DNA of 38,173 nucleotides. Origin: an uncultured Pseudomonas sp. (GTDB taxonomy: Bacteria > Pseudomonadota > Gammaproteobacteria > Pseudomonadales > Pseudomonadaceae). The notes beneath the pieces are model-generated. The model did not search any database, was not told where the DNA came from, and saw only the letters and a list, made by a program, of their open reading frames with translations. Position 1 is the first letter of the stretch. Each line of letters starts with the position of its first letter. The stretch is taken from NCBI RefSeq assembly GCF_946885955.1, contig NZ_CAMPHI010000046.1, forward strand, positions 1-38,173, read 5' to 3'. The position numbers and the translations under genes are program-made. This document shows, in pieces, positions 1 through 8,204 of this stretch.

Positions 1-2131
1 GAATGGGGCAGCTGCTTTCGCCACCCTCGCCACCCTCAGAGCCTGCTCCGCCCTCACCACCGTTGGAACCAGCTCCCCCCTCTCCTCCATCAGTGCCCGC
101 TCCACCATCGCCACCATCAGAACCTGCCCCGCCCTCGGAACCATCAGAGCCAGCACTGCCATCGCCACCAGAACCTGTCTCGCCACTGTCTCCGTCACTA
201 TCAGGACCTGACCGATGAGGATCACCGAAGCTCCTACCGTCACTGGGAATATTGCTGGTATCGCCTCCGGTCATATCTCCATCGAGAACCCCATTACCGT
301 CTGCATCGCCACTTGGCGGCGGGTTGTAGCTACCGTCAGCAGAGCCACCGTTCCCAAAACTACTGCCATCACTTGGAATATTGCTGGTGTCGCCACCGGT
401 CATGTCACCGTCGAGAACCCCATTACCGTCTGCGTCGCCACTTGGCGGCGGGTTGTAGCTACCGTCAGCAGAACCACCGTTCCCAAAACTACTACCATCG
501 CTTGGAATATTGCTGGTGTCGCCACCGGTCATGTCACCGTCGAGAACGCCATTACCGTCCGCGTCGCCACTTGGCGGCGGGTTGTAGCTACCGTCAGCAG
601 AGCCACCATTCCCAAAGCTACTGCCATCGCTTGGAATATTGTTGGTGTCGCCGCCGGTCATGTCGCCGTCGAGAACCCCATTACCGTCCGCGTCGCCACT
701 TGGCGGCGGGTTGTAGCTACCGTCAGCAGAGCCACCATTCCCAAAGCTACTGCCATCGCTTGGAATATTGTTGGTGTCGCCGCCGGTCATGTCGCCGTCG
801 AGAACCCCATTACCGTCCGCGTCGCCACTTGGCGGTGGGTTGTAGCTGCCATCAGCGGAACCACCATTACCGAAACTGCTGCCATCGCTTGGAATATTGC
901 TGGTATCGCCACCAGTGGTGTCACCGTCAACCACTCCATTGCCATCCGCGTCTTGACCAGGTGGCGTACTATTTTCATAGGGGCCATAGCTACCCGGAGG
1001 GGTGCCGTCGCTAAAACTGTTACCTTCTCTAATTATGCCTCCAGGTTGGATACTCGGATTAGTCTGCCCAGAACCTTCGTAAGTAGTGAATTTCCCGTCA
1101 GGAGATATTATCGTAGTAGTATCGTTGCTGATTCTGTAATAAGTCTTTGTCCCGTCCGCAGAAACTTTCAGCCAACCTGAAGACCCAAAGGACATGACAT
1201 CGCCATTGGAATATTCACGGTATTGTAAATCACCACTCGAATCAATTACTTCCTTTAAGATGTCGCCTTGATGGTACTCGATAATCGTGACACCCTCAGA
1301 GTCAACCGTGACAGTTTTATCATTGACTGTAGTGACCGCCCCCCCACCCACAGGGTAATAAACCACTGCATTTGTATTTCCATCACTATCATCGCCCACT
1401 ACCAGATAATCATCAGAACCACTTGGAGATGTAGAGCCGGAACTACTACTACCTGATGTATTTTGACCATCATCAGTGCTCCCAGTGCTATCTTCTCCAC
1501 CAAAGCTCACTTCAGGCTTAAGTATGTTCCAGATAGAACCACCTGTTTTATCACCATAAACCGCGGCCACCAATGTTAAAACAGTGGCAGCAGCAAGCGT
1601 TACAGGATTAGATGCTGCCCCGAGTGCAGCGGCCGCTTCTGCGACAGCAAAGCTAAGCGCAGTTGAATATAACAACCCTGTTGACAGCTCTCCGACTTTA
1701 CTCCAGTCGCCCACATCAACTGCCACACCGATTCTATAAACATCGATAGCCTCGCCTATCGGCAGCCGATTTGCTATATCACCCACATAGCTCTTGAATT
1801 GAGACTTTGTCTGAATGCTGTCAATTTTTGAGCCCGCTTCTGCCGCGATATCATTGATGTCCGCCGAGACCTTATAAAATAGATTAGCCCTTCCTTCGTC
1901 GCCGGCAGCAAGCGCCTTCGCAGCATATTTTTCGGCAAGAGCCGACTGACTAAGCAGGTTATCACGCATATAACCTGCGAGCTGTTGCATTCTCTCAGCT
2001 TCAGAAACCAATGAATTACCAACTGAATCTGCAAATTGAGCAGCAAGCTTCTCATTCAAATTCGCAAGATCTGCAGAAAACTCCGAACCACTCACAAGCT
2101 CACTAATTTCTTGAATATTTTCAGTGCTCAA
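1..2131 (-). CDS. Large repeat-rich protein, probable type I secretion substrate (3' end beyond window)
   Basis: About 710 residues are visible and the frame stays open to the left edge, so the C-terminus is missing. I chose the TTG at 2131: it follows an AGAGGAAG ribosome-binding site by 6 bases, and it overlaps the stop of the upstream gene (TTGA), suggesting translational coupling. There is no Sec signal peptide. The first ~130 residues are polar and helical, and a hydrophobic alanine-rich stretch lies at about 130-180. A Ser/Gly/Asp linker follows, then a region rich in Val, Thr and Asp, then six 43-residue repeats each opening with a DADGNGxxDGD calcium-loop-like motif, then a 9-residue glycine-rich repeat. 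The absent signal peptide, acidic glycine-rich repeats and adjacent HlyB/HlyD genes together suggest an exported calcium-binding or adhesin-like protein. Function is inferred. No enzymatic domain is recognised and the secretion signal would lie outside the window. Confidence 0.75.
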   Translation of the reverse strand, partial: MSTENIQEISELVSGSEFSADLANLNEKLAAQFADSVGNSLVSEAERMQQLAGYMRDNLLSQSALAEKYAAKALAAGDEGRANLFYKVSADINDIAAEAGSKIDSIQTKSQFKSYVGDIANRLPIGEAIDVYRIGVAVDVGDWSKVGELSTGLLYSTALSFAVAEAAAALGAASNPVTLAAATVLTLVAAVYGDKTGGSIWNILKPEVSFGGEDSTGSTDDGQNTSGSSSSGSTSPSGSDDYLVVGDDSDGNTNAVVYYPVGGGAVTTVNDKTVTVDSEGVTIIEYHQGDILKEVIDSSGDLQYREYSNGDVMSFGSSGWLKVSADGTKTYYRISNDTTTIISPDGKFTTYEGSGQTNPSIQPGGIIREGNSFSDGTPPGSYGPYENSTPPGQDADGNGVVDGDTTGGDTSNIPSDGSSFGNGGSADGSYNPPPSGDADGNGVLDGDMTGGDTNNIPSDGSSFGNGGSADGSYNPPPSGDADGNGVLDGDMTGGDTNNIPSDGSSFGNGGSADGSYNPPPSGDADGNGVLDGDMTGGDTSNIPSDGSSFGNGGSADGSYNPPPSGDADGNGVLDGDMTGGDTSNIPSDGSSFGNGGSADGSYNPPPSGDADGNGVLDGDMTGGDTSNIPSDGRSFGDPHRSGPDSDGDSGETGSGGDGSAGSDGSEGGAGSDGGDGGAGTDGGEGGAGSNGGEGGAGSEGGEGGESSCPI
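17..151 (-). repeat. 27-bp glycine-rich tandem repeat (five units)
   Basis: Five consecutive 9-residue units are encoded on the minus strand with consensus GSDGGEGGA, varying at the Asp/Glu/Asn positions. The array lies directly after the 43-residue repeats and ends just before SSCPI at the window edge. Such Gly/Asp-rich repeats recall, but do not match, the RTX nonapeptide GGxGxDxUx. Confidence 0.85.
215..1020 (-). repeat. 129-bp in-frame tandem repeat array (about six units)
   Basis: Equivalent positions recur exactly every 129 bases (301, 430, 559, 688, 817, 946), giving 43-residue units in the encoded protein. Each unit contains DADGNGVLDGD followed by a Gly/Ser/Asn-rich stretch ending in NPPPSG. 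The units from 559 and from 688 appear identical base for base. The outer units, near 215-300 and after 946, are diverged. Identity in the middle and divergence at the edges fits recent internal duplication. Confidence 0.9.
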
Positions 2132-2643
2132 TTTTCACTTCCTCTGTGCGTTTTAATTGCGATTGTTACAGCATAAAAAAAATAATTCAGCATGAGCGAA
2201 TGAAGGAGAGAAAACACAATAAAGTTTTTCTGCCCAAGAGAAATAAATACACTTCCATACTTTGCCAACCCCATTCCTCCACCTCCCTGAAAGCTTTGAC
2301 CGCAGGGCACGAATGCGAAACATAAAAAAATACTTAATGCCGCCAATAAAGAAGCCGCCACAACAACATTAGCTCCACTATTATTAACTCTTGGAAATTC
2401 GCGTTCAAAATTTCCGTATTTTGTAAAAATAAAAATCGCCAAAACAGAAACAACAAACGCAGACCACATGGGAAATGCATAGCTCTCATCAATCCAGACT
2501 CTCCCTCCGCATAAATATTTTATACTAGAAACTGCAACCCCACCTCCAAGCTCTGCATAATAAGTGATCATCATTGCCAACCATATGACGACAGAGACTT
2601 TAAATAGTGACTTTTCAAAATTTAAAAACCCAACAACACCCAT
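2128..2643 (-). CDS. Small multi-pass membrane protein of unknown function
   Basis: 171 residues with about four hydrophobic segments, at roughly residues 13-30, 58-75, 92-112 and 138-162. Two Cys-containing loops (YLCGG and FVPCGQ) and a glycine run (FQGGGGMG) face one side. It is not a family I recognise. The stop codon overlaps the TTG start of the repeat-rich protein by four bases, so the two are very likely co-translated. An AGAGGTG ribosome-binding site lies about 10 bases before the ATG. The gene sits between the HlyD-like adaptor and the putative secretion substrate. A role tied to that substrate, such as partner or membrane anchor, is possible but unproven. Base composition is more AT-rich than in the HlyB/HlyD genes, like the neighbouring repeat gene. 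Confidence 0.7.
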   Translation of the reverse strand: MGVVGFLNFEKSLFKVSVVIWLAMMITYYAELGGGVAVSSIKYLCGGRVWIDESYAFPMWSAFVVSVLAIFIFTKYGNFEREFPRVNNSGANVVVAASLLAALSIFLCFAFVPCGQSFQGGGGMGLAKYGSVFISLGQKNFIVFSLLHSLMLNYFFYAVTIAIKTHRGSEN

Positions 2644-2752
2644 AACTCATCGCACCTCTAAATCGGCAATATACTTCTACATTCATTCATGCTTCGTTGG
2701 CTTACAGCCACCATGAACATGATTCTCAACCATCATCCATCGCACCTTTCAT

Positions 2753-4168
2753 TTAGCGCTCACTCAGACTTTCGCTCTGATATTTCTTCAACGGACTCAA
2801 GAAATAATCGATCACCTTCCGCTTATCCGTCTTCACTTCCGCCCGTACCGCCATACCCGGCGACAGTGGGATTCGGTTCTCGCCGACTTGAATACTGTCC
2901 TGCTTCAGGTGTATCCGCGCGCTGTACACCAGCCCGAGCTTCTCGTCTTCGATGGCATCGTTGGAGATGCTGACCACGGTGCCTTCGACCACGCCGTATT
3001 TGGTGAAGCTGAAGGTCTCGACCTTGATCTCCACTTCCTGGCCTGGGCGGACAAAGCCGATGTCTTTGTTCTCCAGCATCGCCTCCACTTCCACCGGTTG
3101 GTCGCTGGGCACGATGACCATCAGCGGCTGGGCTTCGGTGACCACACCGCCATTGGTGTGGATGGCCAGTTGTTGCACGGTACCGTCGACCGGGGCGGTG
3201 AGGTGCATCAGGCGGTCGCGTTGCTGGGCTTTTTTCAGTTCCTGGCTCAGGGCGGCGGCGCGCTGATCGGCTTCGTGTTGCAAATCGAGCATGGCGCGGC
3301 GGGTTTGGGCGATGACGCTGCTGCGCTGGCTCTGTGCGGCCTTTTTCGCCGCGCTGAGTTCGCGCACGCGCGATTGCTGGAGGGCCAGTTCGCGCTCCTG
3401 ATCGAGGAGGATCTGCTGCTTTTCCAGGTAGGCGTGTTTGGCGACGAATTGCTTGTCGAGCAGGCGTTTGTAGTCGGCGGCCAGTTCGCGGGTGATCGGC
3501 AGGCTCTGTTGTAGCGAGTCGACGCTGCTTTGCGCCGACTGGATTTCCGCGCTGCGTTGTTCGATGGCGGCGGCGCTCTGCTCCAGGGTGCTTTGCAGTT
3601 CCAGGTATTGGCCTTGCAGCCAGCGCTGCGCGGCCAGCTGCTGCTCGGCGCTGGCCTGGGGGATCAGTGTGGCGAGGCTGGTGGGTGCGCTGTCGTGCTG
3701 TATGGCGTCGAGCAAGGCGGTGGCGCGGGCGCTGTCGACCTGGGCGGCGAGCAGGTCGCTGTGCAGGCGCTCGACATCGGCGCCGGTCATGCTGGCGTCC
3801 AGTTCGACCAGCAGGTCGCCGGCTTTGACCGTTTGCCCGTCCTGCACATGGATGGCTTTGACCACTGCCACTTCGCTGGGCTGGATGATCTTGCTCTTGC
3901 CGCTGGGCACGATCTTGCCGCTGGCGGTGGCGACCACGTCGATTTCGCCGATGCAGGCCCAGAGCAAGGTCAGGACGGCAAAGGCGATGATCAGCCACTG
4001 GATGATCCGCGGCGCCGGGTGCACGGGGGCGTCTTGCAGGGCCAGGGCGGCGGGCAGGAAGTGCACTTCGTGGCTGAGGCGCGGTGGCGCGTCCATGGCT
4101 TTGCGGTTACGCCAGGAGTGGCGCCAGGCTTGGCGGTAGCGGTTGAGGAGGTCGCGTTTGGCGCTCAT
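2753..4168 (-). CDS. HlyD-family type I secretion periplasmic adaptor
   Basis: 471 residues, a usual length for HlyD proteins. A cytoplasmic N-terminal tail of about 55 residues precedes one transmembrane helix (about 56-74). A beta/lipoyl-like segment follows (GKIVPSGKSKIIQP, then VQDGQTVKAGDLLVELD), then a long Gln/Ala-rich coiled coil (about 130-310) and the second half of the lipoyl and beta-barrel domains (LTAPVDGTVQQLAIHTNGG, later VEIKVETFSFTKYG). These are the standard HlyD elements. The protein would bridge the inner-membrane ABC exporter and an outer-membrane TolC-like channel. It lies 118 bases downstream of the hlyB-like gene on the same strand and is probably co-transcribed with it. 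No TolC gene is present in the window. Confidence 0.95.
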   Translation of the reverse strand: MSAKRDLLNRYRQAWRHSWRNRKAMDAPPRLSHEVHFLPAALALQDAPVHPAPRIIQWLIIAFAVLTLLWACIGEIDVVATASGKIVPSGKSKIIQPSEVAVVKAIHVQDGQTVKAGDLLVELDASMTGADVERLHSDLLAAQVDSARATALLDAIQHDSAPTSLATLIPQASAEQQLAAQRWLQGQYLELQSTLEQSAAAIEQRSAEIQSAQSSVDSLQQSLPITRELAADYKRLLDKQFVAKHAYLEKQQILLDQERELALQQSRVRELSAAKKAAQSQRSSVIAQTRRAMLDLQHEADQRAAALSQELKKAQQRDRLMHLTAPVDGTVQQLAIHTNGGVVTEAQPLMVIVPSDQPVEVEAMLENKDIGFVRPGQEVEIKVETFSFTKYGVVEGTVVSISNDAIEDEKLGLVYSARIHLKQDSIQVGENRIPLSPGMAVRAEVKTDKRKVIDYFLSPLKKYQSESLSER

Positions 4169-4205
4169 AGGCGGCCTCCTGCTGAAATCAGTGCGGGAAG
4201 CCCTG

Positions 4206-4240
4206 CCCTCACCCCAGCCCTCTCCCGGGGGGAGAGGGGG
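4206..4240. repeat. GC-rich palindromic intergenic element
   Basis: CCCTCTCCC at 4218-4226 pairs with GGGAGAGGG at 4230-4238 across a three-base loop, preceded by CCCTCACCCCAG. The sequence resembles a short palindromic element that, from memory, is dispersed between genes in many proteobacteria. It lies between the hlyB-like and hlyD-like genes and could stabilise or attenuate their shared transcript. There is no T-tract for a classical terminator. Confidence 0.6.
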
Positions 4241-4268
4241 TTGTTCTGCGGCGCGTTAACTTTCACCT

Positions 4269-4292
4269 TCATGCTCATGCTCATGCTCATGC
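4269..4292. repeat. Hexanucleotide microsatellite, four TCATGC units
   Basis: Four perfect copies of TCATGC (GCATGA on the minus strand) cover the 3' end of the hlyB-like gene. The TGA stop (4289-4287) is part of the first unit. Six-base slippage would keep the frame and the stop, so the effect on the protein would be nil or minimal. Confidence 0.9.
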
Positions 4293-6437
4293 CGCACCGC
4301 CTTGCTGCAGGCGATGCAGGCGCGAGTAATGGCCGGCCTGGTGGGCGAGCAACTCGCTATGGCTGCCCTGCTCCACTATTTGCCCGCGGTCCATCACCAG
4401 GATGCGATTGGCGTCGCGCACGGCGCTCAGGCGGTGGGCGATGATGATCACGGTGCGGCCCTTGCAGATGGCCTGCATGTTCTGCTGGATGATCCGTTCG
4501 GACTCGTAGTCCAGGGCGCTGGTGGCTTCGTCGAAGATCAGGATGCGCGGGTTGCCGATCAGTGCGCGGGCGATGGCGATGCGTTGGCGTTGGCCACCGG
4601 ACAGCGAGGCGCCATGCTCGCCTACGACGGTGTCGTAGCCTTCCGGCAGTTCCAGGATAAATTCGTGGGCGCCGGCCAGCTTGGCCACTTCCATCACCCG
4701 CTCGATCGGGGTGCCGGGGTCGACCAGGGCGATGTTCTCGCGGATGCTGCGGGCGAACAGCATGTTGTCCTGCAGCACCACGCCGATCTGCCGGCGCAGG
4801 GAGGAGACATCGGCCAGGGCCAGGTCCATGCCGTCGACCAGCACCCGACCGCGTTCGGGGGTGTAGAGGCGTTGCAGCAAGCGCGTCAGGGTACTTTTGC
4901 CGGAGCCGGAGCGGCCGACCACGCCGATCACTTCGCCGGCCTGGATGCTCAGGCTGATGCCGCGCAGCACCTCGCTGCCGTCCGGGCGGTAGCGGAACTG
5001 CACTTGGTCGAACTCGATGGCGCCTTTGAGCGGCGGCAGCGCGCTGCGTGAGTCCTGGGACAGTTCGGTGCGGGTGTTGAGGATGTCGCCGAGGCGCTGC
5101 ACCGACACGCCGGTCTGCTGGAAGTTGGTCCACAGCTGGGCCAGGCGCATGATCGGCTGCGACACGCGGCCGGCGAGCATATTGAAGGCAATCAACTGGC
5201 CGACGCTGAGGTCGCCGTCGATCACCAGGCGCGCGCCCAGCCACAGGGTGCTGACGGTGACCAGCTTGCCGATAAAGCCGACGCTTTCGTTGGCCAGGGT
5301 CGAGAGGGTCTGGGTCTTGAAGCTGGCGGCCACGTAGCCGGCCAGTTGGTTGTCCCACTTGCGGGTGATCTGCGGCTCCACCGCCATGGATTTCAAGGTG
5401 TCGATGCCGTTGACGGTTTCCACCAGAAACGCCTGGTTTTCCGCGCCGCGGCTAAAGCTTTCATTAAGGCGCGCGCGCAATACCGGGGTGATCAACAGCG
5501 ACACGACGAAGTACAGCGGCAGCGACAGCATCACCACCAGGGTCAGCCAGCCGCTGTACATGAACATCACGGCGATAAACACCACCGAGAACAGTACGTC
5601 GAGCAACAGGGTGATGGCGTTGCCGGTGAGGAAACTGCGGATGTTTTCCAGTTCGCGCACCCGCGCCACCGAATCACCGACCCGCCGGGCCTGGAAATAG
5701 GCCAGCGGCAGGGTCACCAGATGGCGGAACAACCGCGAGCCCAGTTCGACATCGATACGGCTGGCGGTGTGGGCGAATACATAGCTGCGCAAGCCCGACA
5801 ACAGGGTTTCAAAAATCATGATGCCGAGCAGGCCGATGGCGATCACATCCAGGGTGCTGAGGCCGCGGTGCACCAGCACCTTGTCCATCACCACCTGGAA
5901 GAATAAGGGCGTCAGCAGGGCGAATATCTGCAGGACGAAGGACACCAGCAGCACTTCGCCGAGCAGCTTGCGGTATTTGACGATGGCCGGGATAAACCAG
6001 CTGAAGTCGAAACGGGCCAGATCGCCGGCCAGCGAAGCTTCAGAGCGGACCAGGATCAGCTCGCCGCTCCAGCGCGCCTGCAGTTCCTCGAAGCTCAGCA
6101 CCTCGGGGCGCTGGGCCTTGGGATCATGGATCAGCGCCTTGCCGTCGTCGATGCGCGCGATGATGAAAAAGCCGCCGTCTCGGTCGGCGGCCAGCGCAGG
6201 GAGTGGCGTGCGATCCAGGCGCTCAACCGTGCTGCGCGCGGCCTTGGCTTTCAGGCCAAGTTTCTTCGCGGCCAGCAACACTTCGGCACGGCCGAACTGG
6301 CGGCCGTCTTCGGCGTACTCGTGGGCGAGTTGTTCGGGGGAAGCAGCGACGTTATGGAAGCGGGCGAGCATGACCAGGCAGGCCAGGCCGGTGTCGAGCG
6401 CGGTATCGGGCCCGTTGAGCGAGAGATCATTTGGCAT
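4287..6437 (-). CDS. HlyB/RtxB-type type I secretion ABC exporter
   Basis: About 716 residues from ATG 6437, a typical HlyB length. The ATG at 6449 is an alternative; the chosen start has a weak GGA 8 bases upstream and better fits the family. Residues ~1-130 form a C39-like domain in which the peptidase Cys is replaced (DTGLACL in place of DCGLACL). It is therefore the non-cleaving type, which binds unfolded substrates carrying C-terminal signals. Six transmembrane helices follow (about 150-430), with the strongly conserved stretches LFFQVVMDKVLVHRG and SRIDVELGSRLFRHL. The ATPase domain shows Walker A GRSGSGKST (~505), signature LSGGQ (~611), Walker B ILIFDEATSALD and the H-loop AHRLS. It is the first gene of the secretion locus, and its substrate is probably the repeat-rich protein at the left edge. 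Confidence 0.95.
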   Translation of the reverse strand: MPNDLSLNGPDTALDTGLACLVMLARFHNVAASPEQLAHEYAEDGRQFGRAEVLLAAKKLGLKAKAARSTVERLDRTPLPALAADRDGGFFIIARIDDGKALIHDPKAQRPEVLSFEELQARWSGELILVRSEASLAGDLARFDFSWFIPAIVKYRKLLGEVLLVSFVLQIFALLTPLFFQVVMDKVLVHRGLSTLDVIAIGLLGIMIFETLLSGLRSYVFAHTASRIDVELGSRLFRHLVTLPLAYFQARRVGDSVARVRELENIRSFLTGNAITLLLDVLFSVVFIAVMFMYSGWLTLVVMLSLPLYFVVSLLITPVLRARLNESFSRGAENQAFLVETVNGIDTLKSMAVEPQITRKWDNQLAGYVAASFKTQTLSTLANESVGFIGKLVTVSTLWLGARLVIDGDLSVGQLIAFNMLAGRVSQPIMRLAQLWTNFQQTGVSVQRLGDILNTRTELSQDSRSALPPLKGAIEFDQVQFRYRPDGSEVLRGISLSIQAGEVIGVVGRSGSGKSTLTRLLQRLYTPERGRVLVDGMDLALADVSSLRRQIGVVLQDNMLFARSIRENIALVDPGTPIERVMEVAKLAGAHEFILELPEGYDTVVGEHGASLSGGQRQRIAIARALIGNPRILIFDEATSALDYESERIIQQNMQAICKGRTVIIIAHRLSAVRDANRILVMDRGQIVEQGSHSELLAHQAGHYSRLHRLQQGGAA

Positions 6438-6718
6438 TACTGCGTCCATGCACGTACAACGACTGAGCGCCACTACCGAGATAGCAAAACGCCATAAATG
6501 AGGGCGGCATACTACCCGCAAATCACCGGGTGTCCTTACCCCCAAATATCGACTGGATCACATTTCAGCCAGCAATGGCAAAGGACTTACAACGCCTCGG
6601 CAAGCCCTTACAGCCCCGTCCACAGGACCTACATGGTTCATGCCTTCAAGATAGGGAGACAATTCAGGGGCTGCGTATAAACGTGAAATTTGCCAGTCTT
6701 TTAGAGCCCCGAACCGCC

Positions 6719-7807
6719 TCACCCCTTACGCTTGGCCCAGGCGCCCAGTTCCTTCATCAACGTGCGCTCCTGCTGAGCAATGCCGCGCAGGCGTTCGGCG
6801 ATGGGGGTGAAATCTGGTGTGGCGGTCTTGTTGCGGCTGGCGCGCACGCAGGCCGAGGCGAATTGGCGCCAGTCGTCGCCGATTGCGGTCAGTTGCGTCG
6901 AGGCTTCGCGCAGGCTGGCAGCACCGATTTTCTCCCCGGCTTCCTGCAGGAAGCTGGCGTACATAAAGCGGAAGCCGGCGCCACCGGTGCCGATTTCTTC
7001 CTGCATGCGCACGATATGGGTCAGGTACAGGCGGTTGTATTTGCTCTGCGCCGGGTCGAGTTTGGCGATGCGCTGGGCCAGGTGCTGGATGCCGCGGATA
7101 CCGATCCAGGGCAGCGGCATGCCGTCGAGAATCCGCGTGGTGGAGAGCACGCTGGTGCGGATCAGGCGTTCCCAGTCCTGTTCCAGCGGTACGTCGTCGA
7201 GCCAGTACATCAGGCCCTTGGCGGCCAGCGCGCCTTTGGCGAAACGGGCTTTTTGCAAATCTTCCGAAGCGCAGCGCACCGGCTCCTCCAACACCGGGTC
7301 GCTGAGCAGGTAGTCATTACCCTCGCGTCCGTATGCCAGGAGGTTGTGGGCGTTGAAGTGGAAACGCATCTCCGGCGGAAAATACGGCAACCAGAACACC
7401 GAACTTTGCAAACCGGCCAGGCGCCCACCATCAAGCGCCGCATCCAGAGCCAGGCGGCCCTGCTCGGGGTTGCCAAAGGTCCGGCTGTGCAGGCGCGCAC
7501 CGAGGCGCTTGCTCAGGGTCTTGATCAGGTGCTTGGGCGGCATGCGGTAGGCGATCAGCGGCATGCCGCTGAGTTTGACGATCGGCAGGTAGGCGAAAGC
7601 CAGCCCGGACGCCAGACCGAAAGCCATGGGCTCGCTCATCGGCAGGCCGGCATGGGTCAGCAGGCTGGCCATCACGCCGCTTTCGCAGTGGGCACTCTGG
7701 CGGTGTTGGAAGTCAGGGAATGTGCTCAAGTCGGTGCCCCGTAGCGCCGTGCGCAGGGCACGATTCGCGGAAGAAGATTGATAGGTGACGACAGGCTCAC
7801 GCCCCAT
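6719..7807 (-). CDS. BtrH N-terminal domain (DUF4872-type) protein
   Basis: 362 residues resembling proteins annotated with a BtrH N-terminal domain plus DUF4872. BtrH of butirosin biosynthesis is an acyltransferase that moves an aminoacyl chain from a carrier protein. The N-terminal part has RQSAHCESGVMASLLTHAG, with a Cys at 41 that is a candidate nucleophile. Then come PLIAYRMPPKHLIKTLSKRL and the conserved-looking HFNAHNLLAYG and YLLSDPV stretches, which recall a papain-like fold. The C-terminal half is helical. The ATG overlaps the stop of the preceding gene by 11 bases, so it is the last gene of a four-gene operon with two Dar-like enzymes. That context suggests acyl transfer or hydrolysis of a ketosynthase product. 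Substrate is unknown, and the family call is from memory. Confidence 0.75.
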   Translation of the reverse strand: MGREPVVTYQSSSANRALRTALRGTDLSTFPDFQHRQSAHCESGVMASLLTHAGLPMSEPMAFGLASGLAFAYLPIVKLSGMPLIAYRMPPKHLIKTLSKRLGARLHSRTFGNPEQGRLALDAALDGGRLAGLQSSVFWLPYFPPEMRFHFNAHNLLAYGREGNDYLLSDPVLEEPVRCASEDLQKARFAKGALAAKGLMYWLDDVPLEQDWERLIRTSVLSTTRILDGMPLPWIGIRGIQHLAQRIAKLDPAQSKYNRLYLTHIVRMQEEIGTGGAGFRFMYASFLQEAGEKIGAASLREASTQLTAIGDDWRQFASACVRASRNKTATPDFTPIAERLRGIAQQERTLMKELGAWAKRKG

Positions 7808-8204
7808 CCCGTTGGTAGTCGATCAATTGCTCGACGGGCAGGCCAAAGGCCTCGGCATAGCGGGCCAGGATGGCGGCCGACAAACGCCGATAGATCGACG
7901 GGCGGAAGTGTCGGCGAATGCGCCACTGCCACAGACCGCTGATCTGCGAAAGCGCCGGCTCATCGAGGCGGTAGCGGTACATCAGGCATCGCAGTGGCGA
8001 CTGCTCGCCGCGCTGCCAGGCCGCCAGCGCATCGGCTTCCTGCGCCTGCAACTCGGCCACGGCCAGCTGCGTAGCGTAGGCTTCCGGCTCCCAGCCATCG
8101 CTCTGTGCGCCCTGGTAGTGGCCGCTGGCGTCCACCGCATAGACCAGTTTGCTGTGGCCGCCGTAGGTGGAACTGTGATCCTGGGGCACTTCATCAAGCT
8201 TCAT
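7797..8204 (-). CDS. Conserved-looking hypothetical protein of the dar-like operon
   Basis: 135 residues with no signal peptide or membrane helix. The N-terminal half is acidic (DASGHYQGAQSDGWEPEAY) and continues as an Ala/Gln/Glu-rich helix. The C-terminal half has GLWQWRIRRHFRP followed by a helical stretch, ILARYAEAFGLPVEQLIDY, that faintly recalls a helix-turn-helix end. I do not recognise the family. The start overlaps the ketosynthase stop by 11 bases and the stop overlaps the BtrH-like start by 11 bases, so it is firmly inside the operon. A non-catalytic partner or regulator are both possible. Confidence 0.75.
   Translation of the reverse strand: MKLDEVPQDHSSTYGGHSKLVYAVDASGHYQGAQSDGWEPEAYATQLAVAELQAQEADALAAWQRGEQSPLRCLMYRYRLDEPALSQISGLWQWRIRRHFRPSIYRRLSAAILARYAEAFGLPVEQLIDYQRDGA

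Noticed and set aside
215..1020. Tandem array considered as a CRISPR array
   Set aside because: Units are 129 bases of contiguous repeat without unique spacers, encode an in-frame protein repeat, and no cas genes are nearby.
215..1180. Long open frames on the plus strand through the 129-bp repeats
   Set aside because: They are antisense to the repeat-rich gene. The 129-base unit keeps several frames open, and the products are low-complexity with no start signal.
2888..6497. Several plus-strand frames opposite the hlyD- and hlyB-like genes
   Set aside because: Antisense shadows caused by high GC third positions; the minus-strand products have full family motifs.
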